Notes under the pieces: model-generated
Told to the model about the DNA's origin: nothing
The model's input: only the letters and a program-made list of their open reading frames with translations
Databases searched by the model: none
Shown: positions 7,832 through 14,434 of the stretch, in pieces
Position numbering within the stretch: position 1 is the stretch's first letter
Layout of the letters: every line of letters starts with the position of its first letter
NCBI GenBank assembly: GCA_009392075.1
Contig: VFHG01000156.1
Span: 1-18,046 of the forward strand
Length of the DNA: 18,046 nt
Direction: 5' to 3'
Origin: SAR202 cluster bacterium
GTDB taxonomy: Bacteria; Chloroflexota; Dehalococcoidia; UBA3495
Position numbers and translations under genes: made by a program

Positions 7832-7900
7832 TTACTTAACAGTCACCGGGTATCCGTTTATTAAACGAGCCGCTCGCTACTTAACAGTTACCGGGTAGCC
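7832..7900 (-). repeat. direct duplication of the last codons and stop of the downstream molybdoenzyme gene
   Basis: Bases 7877-7900 are the true 3' end of the 7877-9070 gene (GYPVTVK then TAG). Bases 7832-7855 repeat it with 21 of 24 positions identical, again reading GYPVTVK followed by TAA. The two copies are 45 bp apart, so the second is in frame after the first stop with seven sense codons between. Confidence 0.85.
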
Positions 7901-9070
7901 AACTATGGCACTGAAATTCTTTCGCATGTTGTTGTACCGGGGGTCGCGGGACTGAACCCTGCCCACCTCGTCGGTGGCTCGGGACATAATGTTGTACTTG
8001 CCCGCTTTGCCTGCGTCCCACCTGTAGGACCAGCGCACCCACATGAACCGGTCGCGTGGTTGTTCGATATGGGCTGAGTGCCAGGTGTTTCCGCCGTCAA
8101 CGCTAACGTCTACCTCGGATATTGCGCCGGCGCCGCTCCAGGCGTAGCCGCGCACCATGTGTACGCCCCGGGTCATCTCTTCGGTGTCATCGTTCGGCTG
8201 GGTCACGATGGACTTGACGCCCAGTGTGGTGATGAGTTCCTTGTTGGGGTCTTCTGGCGAGTCACCGTAGTAATAGAACTCGTAGTGATACCAGCACTCA
8301 GGCATGTGGTCCAGTATCTCCAGGTCCGTGATCCATTTTACCGACCAGTTCCCCGACCAGCCAGGCACTAGCAGCCGGACGGGCGCGCCGTGGAGGTGCT
8401 CAAGGAGTTGTCCGTTCTGCGCCCAGGCCAAGATGGTGTCGGGATGGAGGGCTTTCTGCATTGGGAGGCCCTTGTCGTAGTAGAAGGGCTTGGTCCCCTC
8501 GGCGGCGGTGGCGGGCACTCCCTCGTCATTGCCGACAGCGCGCACGTAAAGGGACTTGTCCGAGAGACCAGCGGCGTTCAGTACGGCGGCTAGCGGGACA
8601 CCGGTCCATTCACTGGCGCTGAGAATCATGCACTCTTGAGTGCGGGAAGGCTTGGGGCCCTCGTCCTTGAAATACTCAAAGAAAGTCGCATCGCTGCCGG
8701 AACATTCCATGACCGTACGGACGCTGCGGCCGGCGAAGCGCCTAAGCTGATCGAAGTTCAACGTTAGCTCGTTCTTGACCTCGCCGTGAATCTTCAACTC
8801 CCATTGGTCTGTCGCCACCACCGGTGGGACATCGAAGTGCTGCACGGTGTAGTGCAGGTCGGTGGGGGTGATCAGGCCTTCCAGGTCCATCACCGGGGTG
8901 CGGATGCGTACAACGCGGCCCTCGTCGTCCATAAGGTGGACCGGGCTTAGGTCTTTGGTCGGCCAGCCGTGCCAATTGCCGGTCTTGTTGGCGTTGGCGG
9001 GGTCCGAGCCAATCGCGTCGTCCATGCGTAGAAAGTCGGGAATCGCGCCGTCTTGTCGTGTCGTAGCCAT
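7877..9070 (-). CDS. sulfite-oxidase-family molybdopterin enzyme, paralogue 2
   Basis: 397 aa with the same two-domain plan as the neighbour at 6286-7395. The Mo domain has VMECSGSDATFFEY (ligand C123), SEWTGVPLAAVLNAAG, KALHPDTILAWAQNG and GAPVRLLVPGWSGNWSVKWI; the dimerisation domain has EVDVSVDGGNTWHSA and YNIMSRATDEVG. It is closer to the SoxC/sulfite dehydrogenase pattern (ILDHMPECWYHYEFYYYG) than its paralogue is. The motif after the Cys is SGSD rather than the usual AGN(R/G), so active-site chemistry may differ. There is no signal peptide, haem motif or b5 domain. GAGGAG stands before the ATG at 9070. A terminator-like hairpin (9127-9154) lies upstream, so it may have its own promoter. 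The 3' end is duplicated just downstream. Confidence 0.9.
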   Translation of the reverse strand: MATTRQDGAIPDFLRMDDAIGSDPANANKTGNWHGWPTKDLSPVHLMDDEGRVVRIRTPVMDLEGLITPTDLHYTVQHFDVPPVVATDQWELKIHGEVKNELTLNFDQLRRFAGRSVRTVMECSGSDATFFEYFKDEGPKPSRTQECMILSASEWTGVPLAAVLNAAGLSDKSLYVRAVGNDEGVPATAAEGTKPFYYDKGLPMQKALHPDTILAWAQNGQLLEHLHGAPVRLLVPGWSGNWSVKWITDLEILDHMPECWYHYEFYYYGDSPEDPNKELITTLGVKSIVTQPNDDTEEMTRGVHMVRGYAWSGAGAISEVDVSVDGGNTWHSAHIEQPRDRFMWVRWSYRWDAGKAGKYNIMSRATDEVGRVQSRDPRYNNMRKNFSAIVGYPVTVK

Positions 9071-9126
9071 TGAGTTTCTCCTCTGGTATTACTTTTGTGA
9101 CTTGGGGTTTTGCATCCGCCAATCCA

Positions 9127-9154
9127 TAAGAAACGCCAGACGAGGTGTCTGGCG
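9127..9154 (-). terminator. probable intrinsic terminator after the thiol-dioxygenase-like gene
   Basis: CGCCAGAC (9134-9141) pairs with GTCTGGCG (9147-9154) around a 5-nt loop. On the minus strand the stem is followed by TTTCTTATG. It is correctly placed to end transcription of the 9196-9780 gene before the molybdoenzyme gene. Confidence 0.6.
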
Positions 9155-9188
9155 CGCATCTGATAACCTGTCATATACCCGTTGTCCA

Positions 9189-9209
9189 TTAACAGTTAAC
9201 AGTTGTCCC
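9189..9209. repeat. heptanucleotide repeat over the stop codon (TTAACAG units)
   Basis: TTAACAG occurs twice back to back (9189-9202), followed by the decayed unit TTGTCCC. Read on the minus strand the unit is CTGTTAA, and the stop codon of the cysteine-dioxygenase-like gene (9196-9198) lies inside the second copy. Confidence 0.65.
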
Positions 9210-9780
9210 ACTTCTTGGTGCGGAACATGGTTATCTTGCCGGTCTCCAGGTTGAAGCTGTTGCGGTCTAATGACCGGAGGTCGTTGCCGTATACGTGAAT
9301 CTCCACGGTTGGCCGGTCGGTGTGATTGTCCATCTGGTGAATCTCGTCTTCATCGGGAACCAGCAGGGTAATCTCACCGGGCTTGAACGTGGCGGCGCGT
9401 TCTTTCTCCAGCCTGGCGTAGCCATCCACGTCGTGGTCGTCCACGCGGCGGTACCTGGTTTCAGTGATGCCGTTTTCCAGTATCCCAATCATGCCCCAGG
9501 TCCGGTGGTCATGGGGGCCAAGGTGGTCGCCGGCGCCCCAGACGACTGCGGTGACTTGCAGTCCACTCTCGCCCTGATAGAGCATGCGCGAGGCGTGGTT
9601 GGGGCGGGGGCCGGCGCCTAGGGGAAGCCGGAATTCCAAAGGTATGGAATCGGGGTTGCTGACCAGCCGCTCAAGCGAAGCAGAACCTTTGTCGAAAATC
9701 TGCTGTTCACCGGGTTGGCTCTTGAGCAGGGATTCCATGTCTTGAGTGAACTCTTCTAAGGAATACTTAACGGTGGCCAA
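9196..9780 (-). CDS. cysteine-dioxygenase-like cupin (thiol dioxygenase family)
   Basis: 194 aa from the TTG at 9780, chosen because AAAAGGAG ends 4 bases before it; a GTG at 9834 would add 18 unconvincing residues. The cupin resembles cysteine dioxygenase type I (PF05995) and related bacterial metal-dependent enzymes. WGAGDHLGPHDHRTWG supplies H90 and H92, EIHQMDN supplies H148, and EIHVYG keeps the His-x-Tyr pair (H162, Y164) of the CDO catalytic Ser-His-Tyr triad, with Glu at the Ser position. The Cys that crosslinks to Tyr in mammalian CDO is absent, as in many bacterial forms. CDO oxidises cysteine to its sulfinate; relatives act on 3-mercaptopropionate or other thiols. Two sulfite-oxidase-type genes lie downstream, which fits thiol to sulfinate to sulfite to sulfate. 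Confidence 0.8.
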   Translation of the reverse strand: MATVKYSLEEFTQDMESLLKSQPGEQQIFDKGSASLERLVSNPDSIPLEFRLPLGAGPRPNHASRMLYQGESGLQVTAVVWGAGDHLGPHDHRTWGMIGILENGITETRYRRVDDHDVDGYARLEKERAATFKPGEITLLVPDEDEIHQMDNHTDRPTVEIHVYGNDLRSLDRNSFNLETGKITMFRTKKWDNC

Positions 9781-9954
9781 GGTGCTCCTTTTCCCCGGGG
9801 CGGATAGGCTGGTGTCCCGGAGCCTACAAATCACATGATACGAGCCTAGAATTCAAGTAATTATCGTGATGGTGGCAATGGGTGTCAATAGGATTGAAAT
9901 TGGGCTAACCGATAGCTTGCAATCCTACCGTTCTGCGATTCAAAAACCAGGTGC

Positions 9955-9960
9955 TAGAAT
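9955..9960 (+). promoter_or_regulatory. candidate extended -10 (TGCTAGAAT) for the small membrane protein gene
   Basis: TAGAAT preceded by TGC matches an extended -10 element and lies 27 bases before the ATG at 9987. No good -35 is visible. The same TGnTAGAAT form occurs before the enolase-superfamily gene at 13270. Confidence 0.35.
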
Positions 9961-9986
9961 GATTTGGCAGTTGAGTCGAGGACTAG

Positions 9987-10400
9987 ATGGAAGAAGAGGA
10001 AGACCAAGGACCGTCATACCCCAGGCCCTGGTACTACCGGCCGGAGTTCATGATTCCCATGTTCATCTTCTGGCCGTCGGGAGCGCTATTGGCCATCCGG
10101 TCGCCATGGAACACGAATGTGATGTTTGGTGGGGTGGCTTGGGCGTTCATCTTTGTGTTCGGGATCTTGGGGGTCAGGTGGTTGAACGACGGAGTTTACC
10201 AACCGATCATGACTTTTTACGTGCCTGGGGTACTCCTGACGATAATCACACAGGTGCAATGGACGGCCTACCGGAAGCAGATGGCCGAAAAAGAAGATCC
10301 ATCTGACTCAAATTCCGGGGAAAAGGAAGAGACGAACCCTCCGCGCCCCTCCGCCCGGAGACGCCGAAGAAACCAACGGACCGGTCGCACTAGAAACTGA
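9987..10400 (+). CDS. small membrane protein, unknown function
   Basis: 137 aa. GAGG lies about 6 bases before the ATG. The acidic N-terminus (MEEEEDQ) is followed by three hydrophobic segments at roughly 20-37, 46-63 and 73-90. A hydrophilic, strongly basic C-terminal tail (SARRRRRNQRTGRTRN) probably stays in the cytoplasm and could bind nucleic acid or membrane phosphate. I recognise no family. The last 11 bases overlap the end of the convergent hotdog-fold gene. A competing + frame at 9866-10306 crosses the same region but gives no sensible protein. Confidence 0.65.
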   Translation: MEEEEDQGPSYPRPWYYRPEFMIPMFIFWPSGALLAIRSPWNTNVMFGGVAWAFIFVFGILGVRWLNDGVYQPIMTFYVPGVLLTIITQVQWTAYRKQMAEKEDPSDSNSGEKEETNPPRPSARRRRRNQRTGRTRN

Positions 10401-10776
10401 CGACAGCGGTGGCGTTGGCCAGTAGCGTGCCCTCCTGCGACTCGACGGTCACCTGGCACTTCACTGTCAGTCTTCCACCCTCATTCGACTTACCGACAAC
10501 CCGTCCGCAAACGCTGACCGTGTCTCCGGGCAGGAACTCAATTACGCTCTCCGTTCCAATGGTCGTGCTGTCGTTGTTGACGTTATCCGGCGGAAAGGCT
10601 TTGAGCAGCAGTTCTTTGACGAACGCAGTCAGTTTTTCCGGGCCAACTGGGTCCTCTTGGGGAGTTCCAGCCCCTTCCTGCACCGGCGGGCGGAACTCGA
10701 ACTTGACCAGTATCGGTAAGTCGTCGCCAACTGATATGTTGCCGTATTCCGACGTCTGGGCCCAGAGGGTGGGCAT
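10390..10776 (-). CDS. hotdog-fold (MaoC-like) protein
   Basis: 128 aa. The pattern of a short N-terminal strand (ISVGDDLPILVKFEF), a central helix (LTAFVKELLLKAF) and a run of long strands (FLPGDTVSVCGRVVG, RLTVKCQVTVESQEGTLLANATAVVSF) is that of MaoC-like or thioesterase-like hotdog proteins. The FLPGDTVSVxGRV phrase is typical of the C-terminal half of MaoC-type acyl dehydratases. The D...H catalytic pair of true hydratases is not evident, so it may be a non-catalytic or partner subunit. AGGAGA precedes the ATG at 10776. The gene is single and divergent from the PIG-L gene; its 3' end overlaps the membrane protein gene by 11 bp. Confidence 0.62.
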   Translation of the reverse strand: MPTLWAQTSEYGNISVGDDLPILVKFEFRPPVQEGAGTPQEDPVGPEKLTAFVKELLLKAFPPDNVNNDSTTIGTESVIEFLPGDTVSVCGRVVGKSNEGGRLTVKCQVTVESQEGTLLANATAVVSF

Positions 10777-10815
10777 GGGGCTTTCTCCTGGAATATCTCC
10801 GGTCTAACCTTGGGC

Positions 10816-10821
10816 TATGAT
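10816..10821 (+). promoter_or_regulatory. candidate -10 element (TATGAT) for the PIG-L gene
   Basis: GGGCTATGATACACTG lies 70 bases before the ATG at 10892 in the 115-bp divergent gap. TATGAT is one mismatch from the -10 consensus; the -35 is unclear. Confidence 0.35.
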
Positions 10822-10891
10822 ACACTGAATTTTGAGCCTGAAATAAGCAATTCAGATGGATTTCGGCTGACGTATTGGGAGGAATATTTCC

Positions 10892-11605
10892 ATGGCGGAG
10901 AATGAAGAGCCATTCCGTAGAGGGATGGTTATCATGGCCCACCCGGACGATGCTGAGTGGAGCTGCTCCGGGACGGTGGCCAAGTGGTGTGCGGAGGGCT
11001 GGGATGTAGTTTATGTCCTTTGCACCGACGGCAGCAAAGGCAGTTCAGACCCGGAGATGACCAGCGAAAAGCTGGTGAAGATAAGAGAGAAAGAGCAGCG
11101 GGACGCAGGGAACGTCTTGGGACTGCAAGATGTGGTTTTCTTAGGCTACCCAGATTCTTATCTAGAGGCAACTTTGGAACTGCGTAAAGACATAGCCCGG
11201 GAGATACGCCGCTATAAACCAGATGTGGTGATCGTTGGTAGTCCTGGGAGAGATATCGAGAGAGGCTATTACGTGAGCCACCCGGACCATCTTGCGGCCG
11301 GAGAGGCGGCATTGTCAGCAATATTCCCCACAGCCCGAGACCGGTTGACCTTTCCCGAACTGCTTGACGAGGGCCTGGAACCCCACAATGTTCGGGAAGT
11401 GTGGGTGGCTGGCGGCGGCGACAACTCAGACCAATTTGTTGACGTGGAAGCCTACATGGACACCGCCGAGAAAGCCCTGAAGGCCCACAAATCGCAGGTA
11501 GACCAAGAGAACGTGGGGGAATGGTTCCGCCAAGGGCGCATCGACACTGGCAAAAAAATAGGCATGGCCTACGCCGAAGGTTTCAAGCGGATACCGTTCG
11601 GGTAG
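10892..11605 (+). CDS. PIG-L family LmbE-like zinc deacetylase
   Basis: 237 aa, full length for the PIG-L/LmbE family of Zn-dependent N-acetylglucosaminyl deacetylases and mycothiol- or bacillithiol-type amidases. AHPDDAEW (16-23) supplies H17, the catalytic Asp and D20; SHPDHLAAG supplies H133, the third zinc ligand. VLCTDGSKGSSDPE is the usual substrate loop, and KIREKEQRDAGNVLGLQDVVFLGYPD is the conserved RExExxxAxxxLG region (split by family pattern). GGGAGGA lies before the ATG. It is monocistronic. The substrate, a GlcNAc-containing small molecule or an amide, cannot be determined; no glycosyltransferase or thiol-cofactor gene is adjacent. Confidence 0.9.
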   Translation: MAENEEPFRRGMVIMAHPDDAEWSCSGTVAKWCAEGWDVVYVLCTDGSKGSSDPEMTSEKLVKIREKEQRDAGNVLGLQDVVFLGYPDSYLEATLELRKDIAREIRRYKPDVVIVGSPGRDIERGYYVSHPDHLAAGEAALSAIFPTARDRLTFPELLDEGLEPHNVREVWVAGGGDNSDQFVDVEAYMDTAEKALKAHKSQVDQENVGEWFRQGRIDTGKKIGMAYAEGFKRIPFG

Positions 11606-11628
11606 GTTCCAGTCGTCGTTCTGTATAC

Positions 11629-11774
11629 ATAGGTGCGGGTTTTTAACCCGCCGTAACAGGGGCTACGATCTTATACTCCGCGGACCCCGTACTAAGAAGA
11701 CGCCCAAATTGGAGTTTTCTGTTAGCAGAAACAGGGTTTGCGAGGGGAATAGCGGGTCAAAACCCGCGCCTACG
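11629..11774. mobile_element. MITE-like element with terminal inverted repeats
   Basis: About 146 bp bounded by TAGGTGCGGGTTTTTAACCC... on the left (11630-11652) and, as the reverse complement, TAGGCGCGGGTTTTGACCC... on the right (11751-11773). Each end is itself a small hairpin (GCGGGTT/AACCCGC and GCGGGT/ACCCGC). The inside codes for nothing and holds another hairpin, TTTCTG TTAG CAGAAA. No clear target-site duplication is seen. Length and structure fit a non-autonomous miniature element or a large paired-repeat element. Confidence 0.65.
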
Positions 11775-11796
11775 GAAATCGGTTATCGCTAAATAA

Positions 11797-11830
11797 AAAA
11801 GTCGGGGTCTCAACAGAGACCCCGACTTTT
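11797..11830. terminator. strong bidirectional intrinsic terminator
   Basis: AAAAGTCGGGGTCTC (11797-11811) and its exact complement GAGACCCCGACTTTT (11816-11830) flank an AACA loop: a 15-bp perfect stem with A-run and T-run on opposite sides. It can serve both the + strand PIG-L gene and the - strand arsM operon, which converge here. Confidence 0.93.
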
Positions 11831-11860
11831 CTTTGCCTGGTCCCAATCTTTCAGGAGGCC

Positions 11861-12673
11861 CTAGGCGGGTTTGTGGGCTACTACTTTGTATCCGGCGGTG
11901 TTGGTGGCGGGCCGCTCGGACCGGTCGTTCATGTAGTCCGCCTGCTCGCTGGCGAACTCGATGTCCGTGAAGCCGGCGCGGACCAGCCGGTCGCGGTATA
12001 CGTCCACATGCTCGGCGCCTGCCGTGCAGGACACCCAGTCCTCGGGCGATGAGACGCTAGGGCCTTTGTCGGTTAAGGCCATCACGTCGGAAAGGTGGAT
12101 GCGGCCGCCGGGAGACAGGACACGGAAGCTTTCGCTGAACACAGCGTCCTTGTCGGGAGAGAGGCAGACCACGCAGTTGGAGATGATCACGTCTACGCTG
12201 GAGTCGGGGATGGGCATCTTTTCCATCTCCCCCTGCACGAAGTCTACGTTCTCTATGCCTAGCTTGGCCTTGTTGGCACGGGCCAGTTCCAGCATGGCGG
12301 GGGTCATGTCCAGCCCGGTCACCTTGCCTGTGGCGCCGACCTGCTGGGAAGCAAGGAAGCAGTCGATGCCGCCCCCTGAGCCCAGGTCCAGTACCCGTTC
12401 ACCGGGTTGCAGGCCCGCTAGGGCCGTGGGGTTGCCACAACCCGCTGAGGCCGCAATCGACTCTATCGGGAGCCCGCTTAGCTGGCCTTCGTTGTATAGC
12501 AGCATAGCGTGGTCAAGGTCCTCAACACCACAGCAGTCGCCGTCGGTGGAACAGCCGCAGCCGTCGGACTCGGTATTCTCGAGTTCGGCCGGGGTTAGGC
12601 TAATCACCCGCTCCGCCCGGGCACCGTAGCGTTCTCGAACTAATTCTTTTATCTGGTCTTGTTCAGTGGACAT
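11861..12673 (-). CDS. arsM: arsenite S-adenosylmethionine methyltransferase
   Basis: 270 aa. The SAM-binding motif is VLDLGSGGGIDCF (94-106), followed by GLDMTP and SNCVVCLSPDK. The three cysteines conserved in ArsM enzymes for As(III) binding and transfer are all present: C79 in AGCGNP, C167 in SNCV and C216 in SCTAGA. Additional cysteines are a GCGCSTDGDCC cluster (38-48) in the N-terminal region and C170. The enzyme methylates As(III) to mono-, di- and trimethyl forms in the cytoplasm using SAM and a thiol reductant. GGGAGGA precedes the ATG. It is the second gene of a padR-arsM operon (34-bp gap) and ends at the strong terminator at 11797. The family is well recognised. Confidence 0.95.
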   Translation of the reverse strand: MSTEQDQIKELVRERYGARAERVISLTPAELENTESDGCGCSTDGDCCGVEDLDHAMLLYNEGQLSGLPIESIAASAGCGNPTALAGLQPGERVLDLGSGGGIDCFLASQQVGATGKVTGLDMTPAMLELARANKAKLGIENVDFVQGEMEKMPIPDSSVDVIISNCVVCLSPDKDAVFSESFRVLSPGGRIHLSDVMALTDKGPSVSSPEDWVSCTAGAEHVDVYRDRLVRAGFTDIEFASEQADYMNDRSERPATNTAGYKVVAHKPA

Positions 12674-12707
12674 TTTGTCCTCCCCTGATGTGCTTTTTGA
12701 CGGTTAT

Positions 12708-13097
12708 CTATTTGCCTGTTGGAAGGGCTTGTTTGATGCAGTCCTCAACGGTGGGTACCATCCGCTGCCAGACTCGGGCGGCGGCCCTGAAAGCCTCTTC
12801 GCCGGAGTCGGTCAGCCAGCACACCCGGCGTTGCCGCCCCTGGTGCTCTTCCATGCGGCAGTCAACGTAGCCGCCGTCTTGGAGCTCCTTCATGGTCGAG
12901 TAGACCATGGCCTCGGTGGGTTCGCAGCAACCTTGGCACGCTTCCTTGATGGCCTGGTTGATGCCGTAGCCGTGCACAGGGCCCTTGGCCAGTTGGGCCA
13001 GTAGCAGGAACCGGCACAGACTGCGCTTCACCAGGTTCTCCCAGTACGCCTCGGTCTGCATCGCCGTTTTCTTGGGTTCTAGTTTTATGCTGGTCAT
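12708..13097 (-). CDS. cysteine-rich PadR-family transcriptional regulator, likely arsenic-responsive
   Basis: 129 aa, a PadR-type winged helix: LCRFLLLAQLAKGPVHGYGI (27-46, helix 1 to 2), TEAMVYSTMKELQDGGYVD (recognition helix and start of the wing), RQRRVCWLTDSGEEAF (wing and the start of the last helix). It has seven cysteines, far more than usual for PadR, with a cluster C54-QG-C57-C58 just before the recognition helix and C80 and C93 in the wing. Since arsM follows 34 bp downstream, thiol coordination of As(III) by this cluster is a natural mechanism; this is inference. ATG at 13097 is preceded by AAAGG; ATG at codon 13 is an alternative. It probably represses its own operon through the palindrome-bearing region upstream. 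Confidence 0.88.
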   Translation of the reverse strand: MTSIKLEPKKTAMQTEAYWENLVKRSLCRFLLLAQLAKGPVHGYGINQAIKEACQGCCEPTEAMVYSTMKELQDGGYVDCRMEEHQGRQRRVCWLTDSGEEAFRAAARVWQRMVPTVEDCIKQALPTGK

Positions 13098-13148
13098 TCT
13101 ACCTTTTCTTGCCCTATTAAGCTTCTCGAGATTTTGCCGGCGGCTTCT

Positions 13149-13174
13149 ATACTAATTCCGGAATACTAATCCGG
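13149..13174. promoter_or_regulatory. candidate operator: tandem ATACTAAT(T)CCGG repeats around a palindrome
   Basis: ATACTAATTCCGG (13149-13161) and ATACTAATCCGG (13163-13174) are near-identical direct repeats 14 bp apart, and ATTCCGGAAT (13155-13164) is a perfect 10-bp palindrome. They lie 52-77 bp upstream of the PadR start and could bind the dimeric regulator. Confidence 0.45.
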
Positions 13175-13269
13175 CTTTAATACATAAGCTTGTTGGGTAT
13201 GTTATGCCAGCCGGCAACCGCGGTCAATACTTCTTTCGCAGATCGGCCAAAATTGAAGCTAGATTGTGT

Positions 13270-13275
13270 TAGAAT
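13270..13275 (+). promoter_or_regulatory. candidate extended -10 (TGTTAGAAT) for the enolase-superfamily operon
   Basis: TAGAAT preceded by TGT lies 43 bases before the ATG at 13318. It has the same extended -10 form as the one at 9955. No strong -35 is seen. Confidence 0.35.
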
Positions 13276-13317
13276 CGGCCTCTCAGGTATCGGAAAGGCC
13301 CGTTGATAAGGACCAAC

Positions 13318-14418
13318 ATGAAGATTACCAAATCGCAAGTTCAGGTACTACACGCCCCGGCCGACGAACAATTGGTGGACGTGCAGCCGAAGTCTGGGGG
13401 CATGCGCGCCTTCGTGACCGTAAAAATGATGACTGACGAGGGGATCGAAGGCATCGGGCTGACCTTCGCCCCCGCCTTGGGACTGAGCCCTCTGGCCCCG
13501 GCGTTGAAATCGGCGGTGGATGCTCTCTGCGGTCTGGCGGAAGACCAAGACCCCATGGAGATCGAGGCCGTGATGCAGGGTCTGCGCGAGAAGACCACTG
13601 GCTCCGGGCCTGGTGGAATCCTGACCCTGGCGATGGCCGCGGTGGACATGGCTCTGTGGGACATCAAGGGTAAGGCGTTGGATCAGTCGGTTTGCTCTCT
13701 TTTGGGTGGCTACCGTAAGCGGGTGCCCACCTACGCCAGCGGCGCGTTGATGCGCCCCATGAACCTGGAACAGATGGCCGAGATCGGCCCGGCGCTGGTC
13801 CAGAAAGGGTTCAAGCAGATGAAGTCGCAAATGGGCGCGGAAGACACCCCGGCAAAAGAGGTCCTGCGCATGCGCACGCTGCGGGAGGCCGTCGGCGATG
13901 ACATCGACATTATGTGCGACATCAACCAACTCTGGAATGTGAACCAGGCCATCACCATCGGTAGCCGGGTGGAGGAATACAACCTGTTCTGGCTGGAGGA
14001 TGTGGTCGCCCATGACGATTACCAAGGTCTGGCCCGGGTGGCCGACGCCCTGAACACGCCCATCGCCGCGGGGGAGTACGTATATGGAATCAACCCATTC
14101 CGGCAGCTTATCGAAAACCGCTCTATAGACATCGTGATGATCGATCTACTGCGGGTGGGAGGCATCACTGAGTGGCGTAAGGTGGCGGGCATGGCCGAGG
14201 CGTTCAACCTGCCGGTGGTGAGTCATCTGGTCCCTGAGATTCACATCCAGCTCATGGGCGCGATCCCCAACGGCCTTACGGTCGAGTACATGCCCTGGAC
14301 GTTGAAGCTGTTTGAGGAGACTCCCAAGTTCGTCGATGGGTGTCTGGAAGTGCCCGACAAGCCTGGCTTGGGCCTGAAGTTCAGCGAAGACGCGATAAAT
14401 CAATATGCTGTCAGCTAA
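13318..14418 (+). CDS. enolase-superfamily enzyme (mandelate racemase/muconate lactonizing group) with altered KxK motif
   Basis: 366 aa from ATG 13318, chosen because AAGGA lies 6 bases upstream; an in-frame TTG at 13303 has no such site. The capping domain (1-120) is followed by the modified TIM barrel. Metal ligands fit D201 (MCDINQ), E227 (WLEDVV) and E253 (AGEY). The mandelate-racemase-type Asp-His dyad fits D276 (MIDLLRVGG) and H303 (VSHLVPE), and E323 fits the late Glu. The KxK motif reads K169-S-Q171, so the second catalytic Lys is Gln. Members abstract the proton alpha to a carboxylate, most often to dehydrate sugar acids. With only the His base intact, a one-sided dehydratase is likelier than a racemase. 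Two NIPSNAP genes follow. The C-terminal AVS and stop are encoded by a heptad repeat. Confidence 0.88.
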   Translation: MKITKSQVQVLHAPADEQLVDVQPKSGGMRAFVTVKMMTDEGIEGIGLTFAPALGLSPLAPALKSAVDALCGLAEDQDPMEIEAVMQGLREKTTGSGPGGILTLAMAAVDMALWDIKGKALDQSVCSLLGGYRKRVPTYASGALMRPMNLEQMAEIGPALVQKGFKQMKSQMGAEDTPAKEVLRMRTLREAVGDDIDIMCDINQLWNVNQAITIGSRVEEYNLFWLEDVVAHDDYQGLARVADALNTPIAAGEYVYGINPFRQLIENRSIDIVMIDLLRVGGITEWRKVAGMAEAFNLPVVSHLVPEIHIQLMGAIPNGLTVEYMPWTLKLFEETPKFVDGCLEVPDKPGLGLKFSEDAINQYAVS

Positions 14419-14434
14419 CAGGTGTCAGCCCTTC
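14407..14434. repeat. heptanucleotide repeat over the stop of the enolase-superfamily gene
   Basis: Successive 7-base units GCTGTCA, GCTAACA, GGTGTCA, GCCCTTC; the TAA stop (14416-14418) is in the second unit. Same family as 14506-14540. Confidence 0.65.

Noticed and set aside
9866..10306. 146-codon + strand frame overlapping the small membrane protein gene
   Set aside because: The other frame has hydrophobic segments, a plausible ribosome-binding site and ordered composition; this one has none of these.
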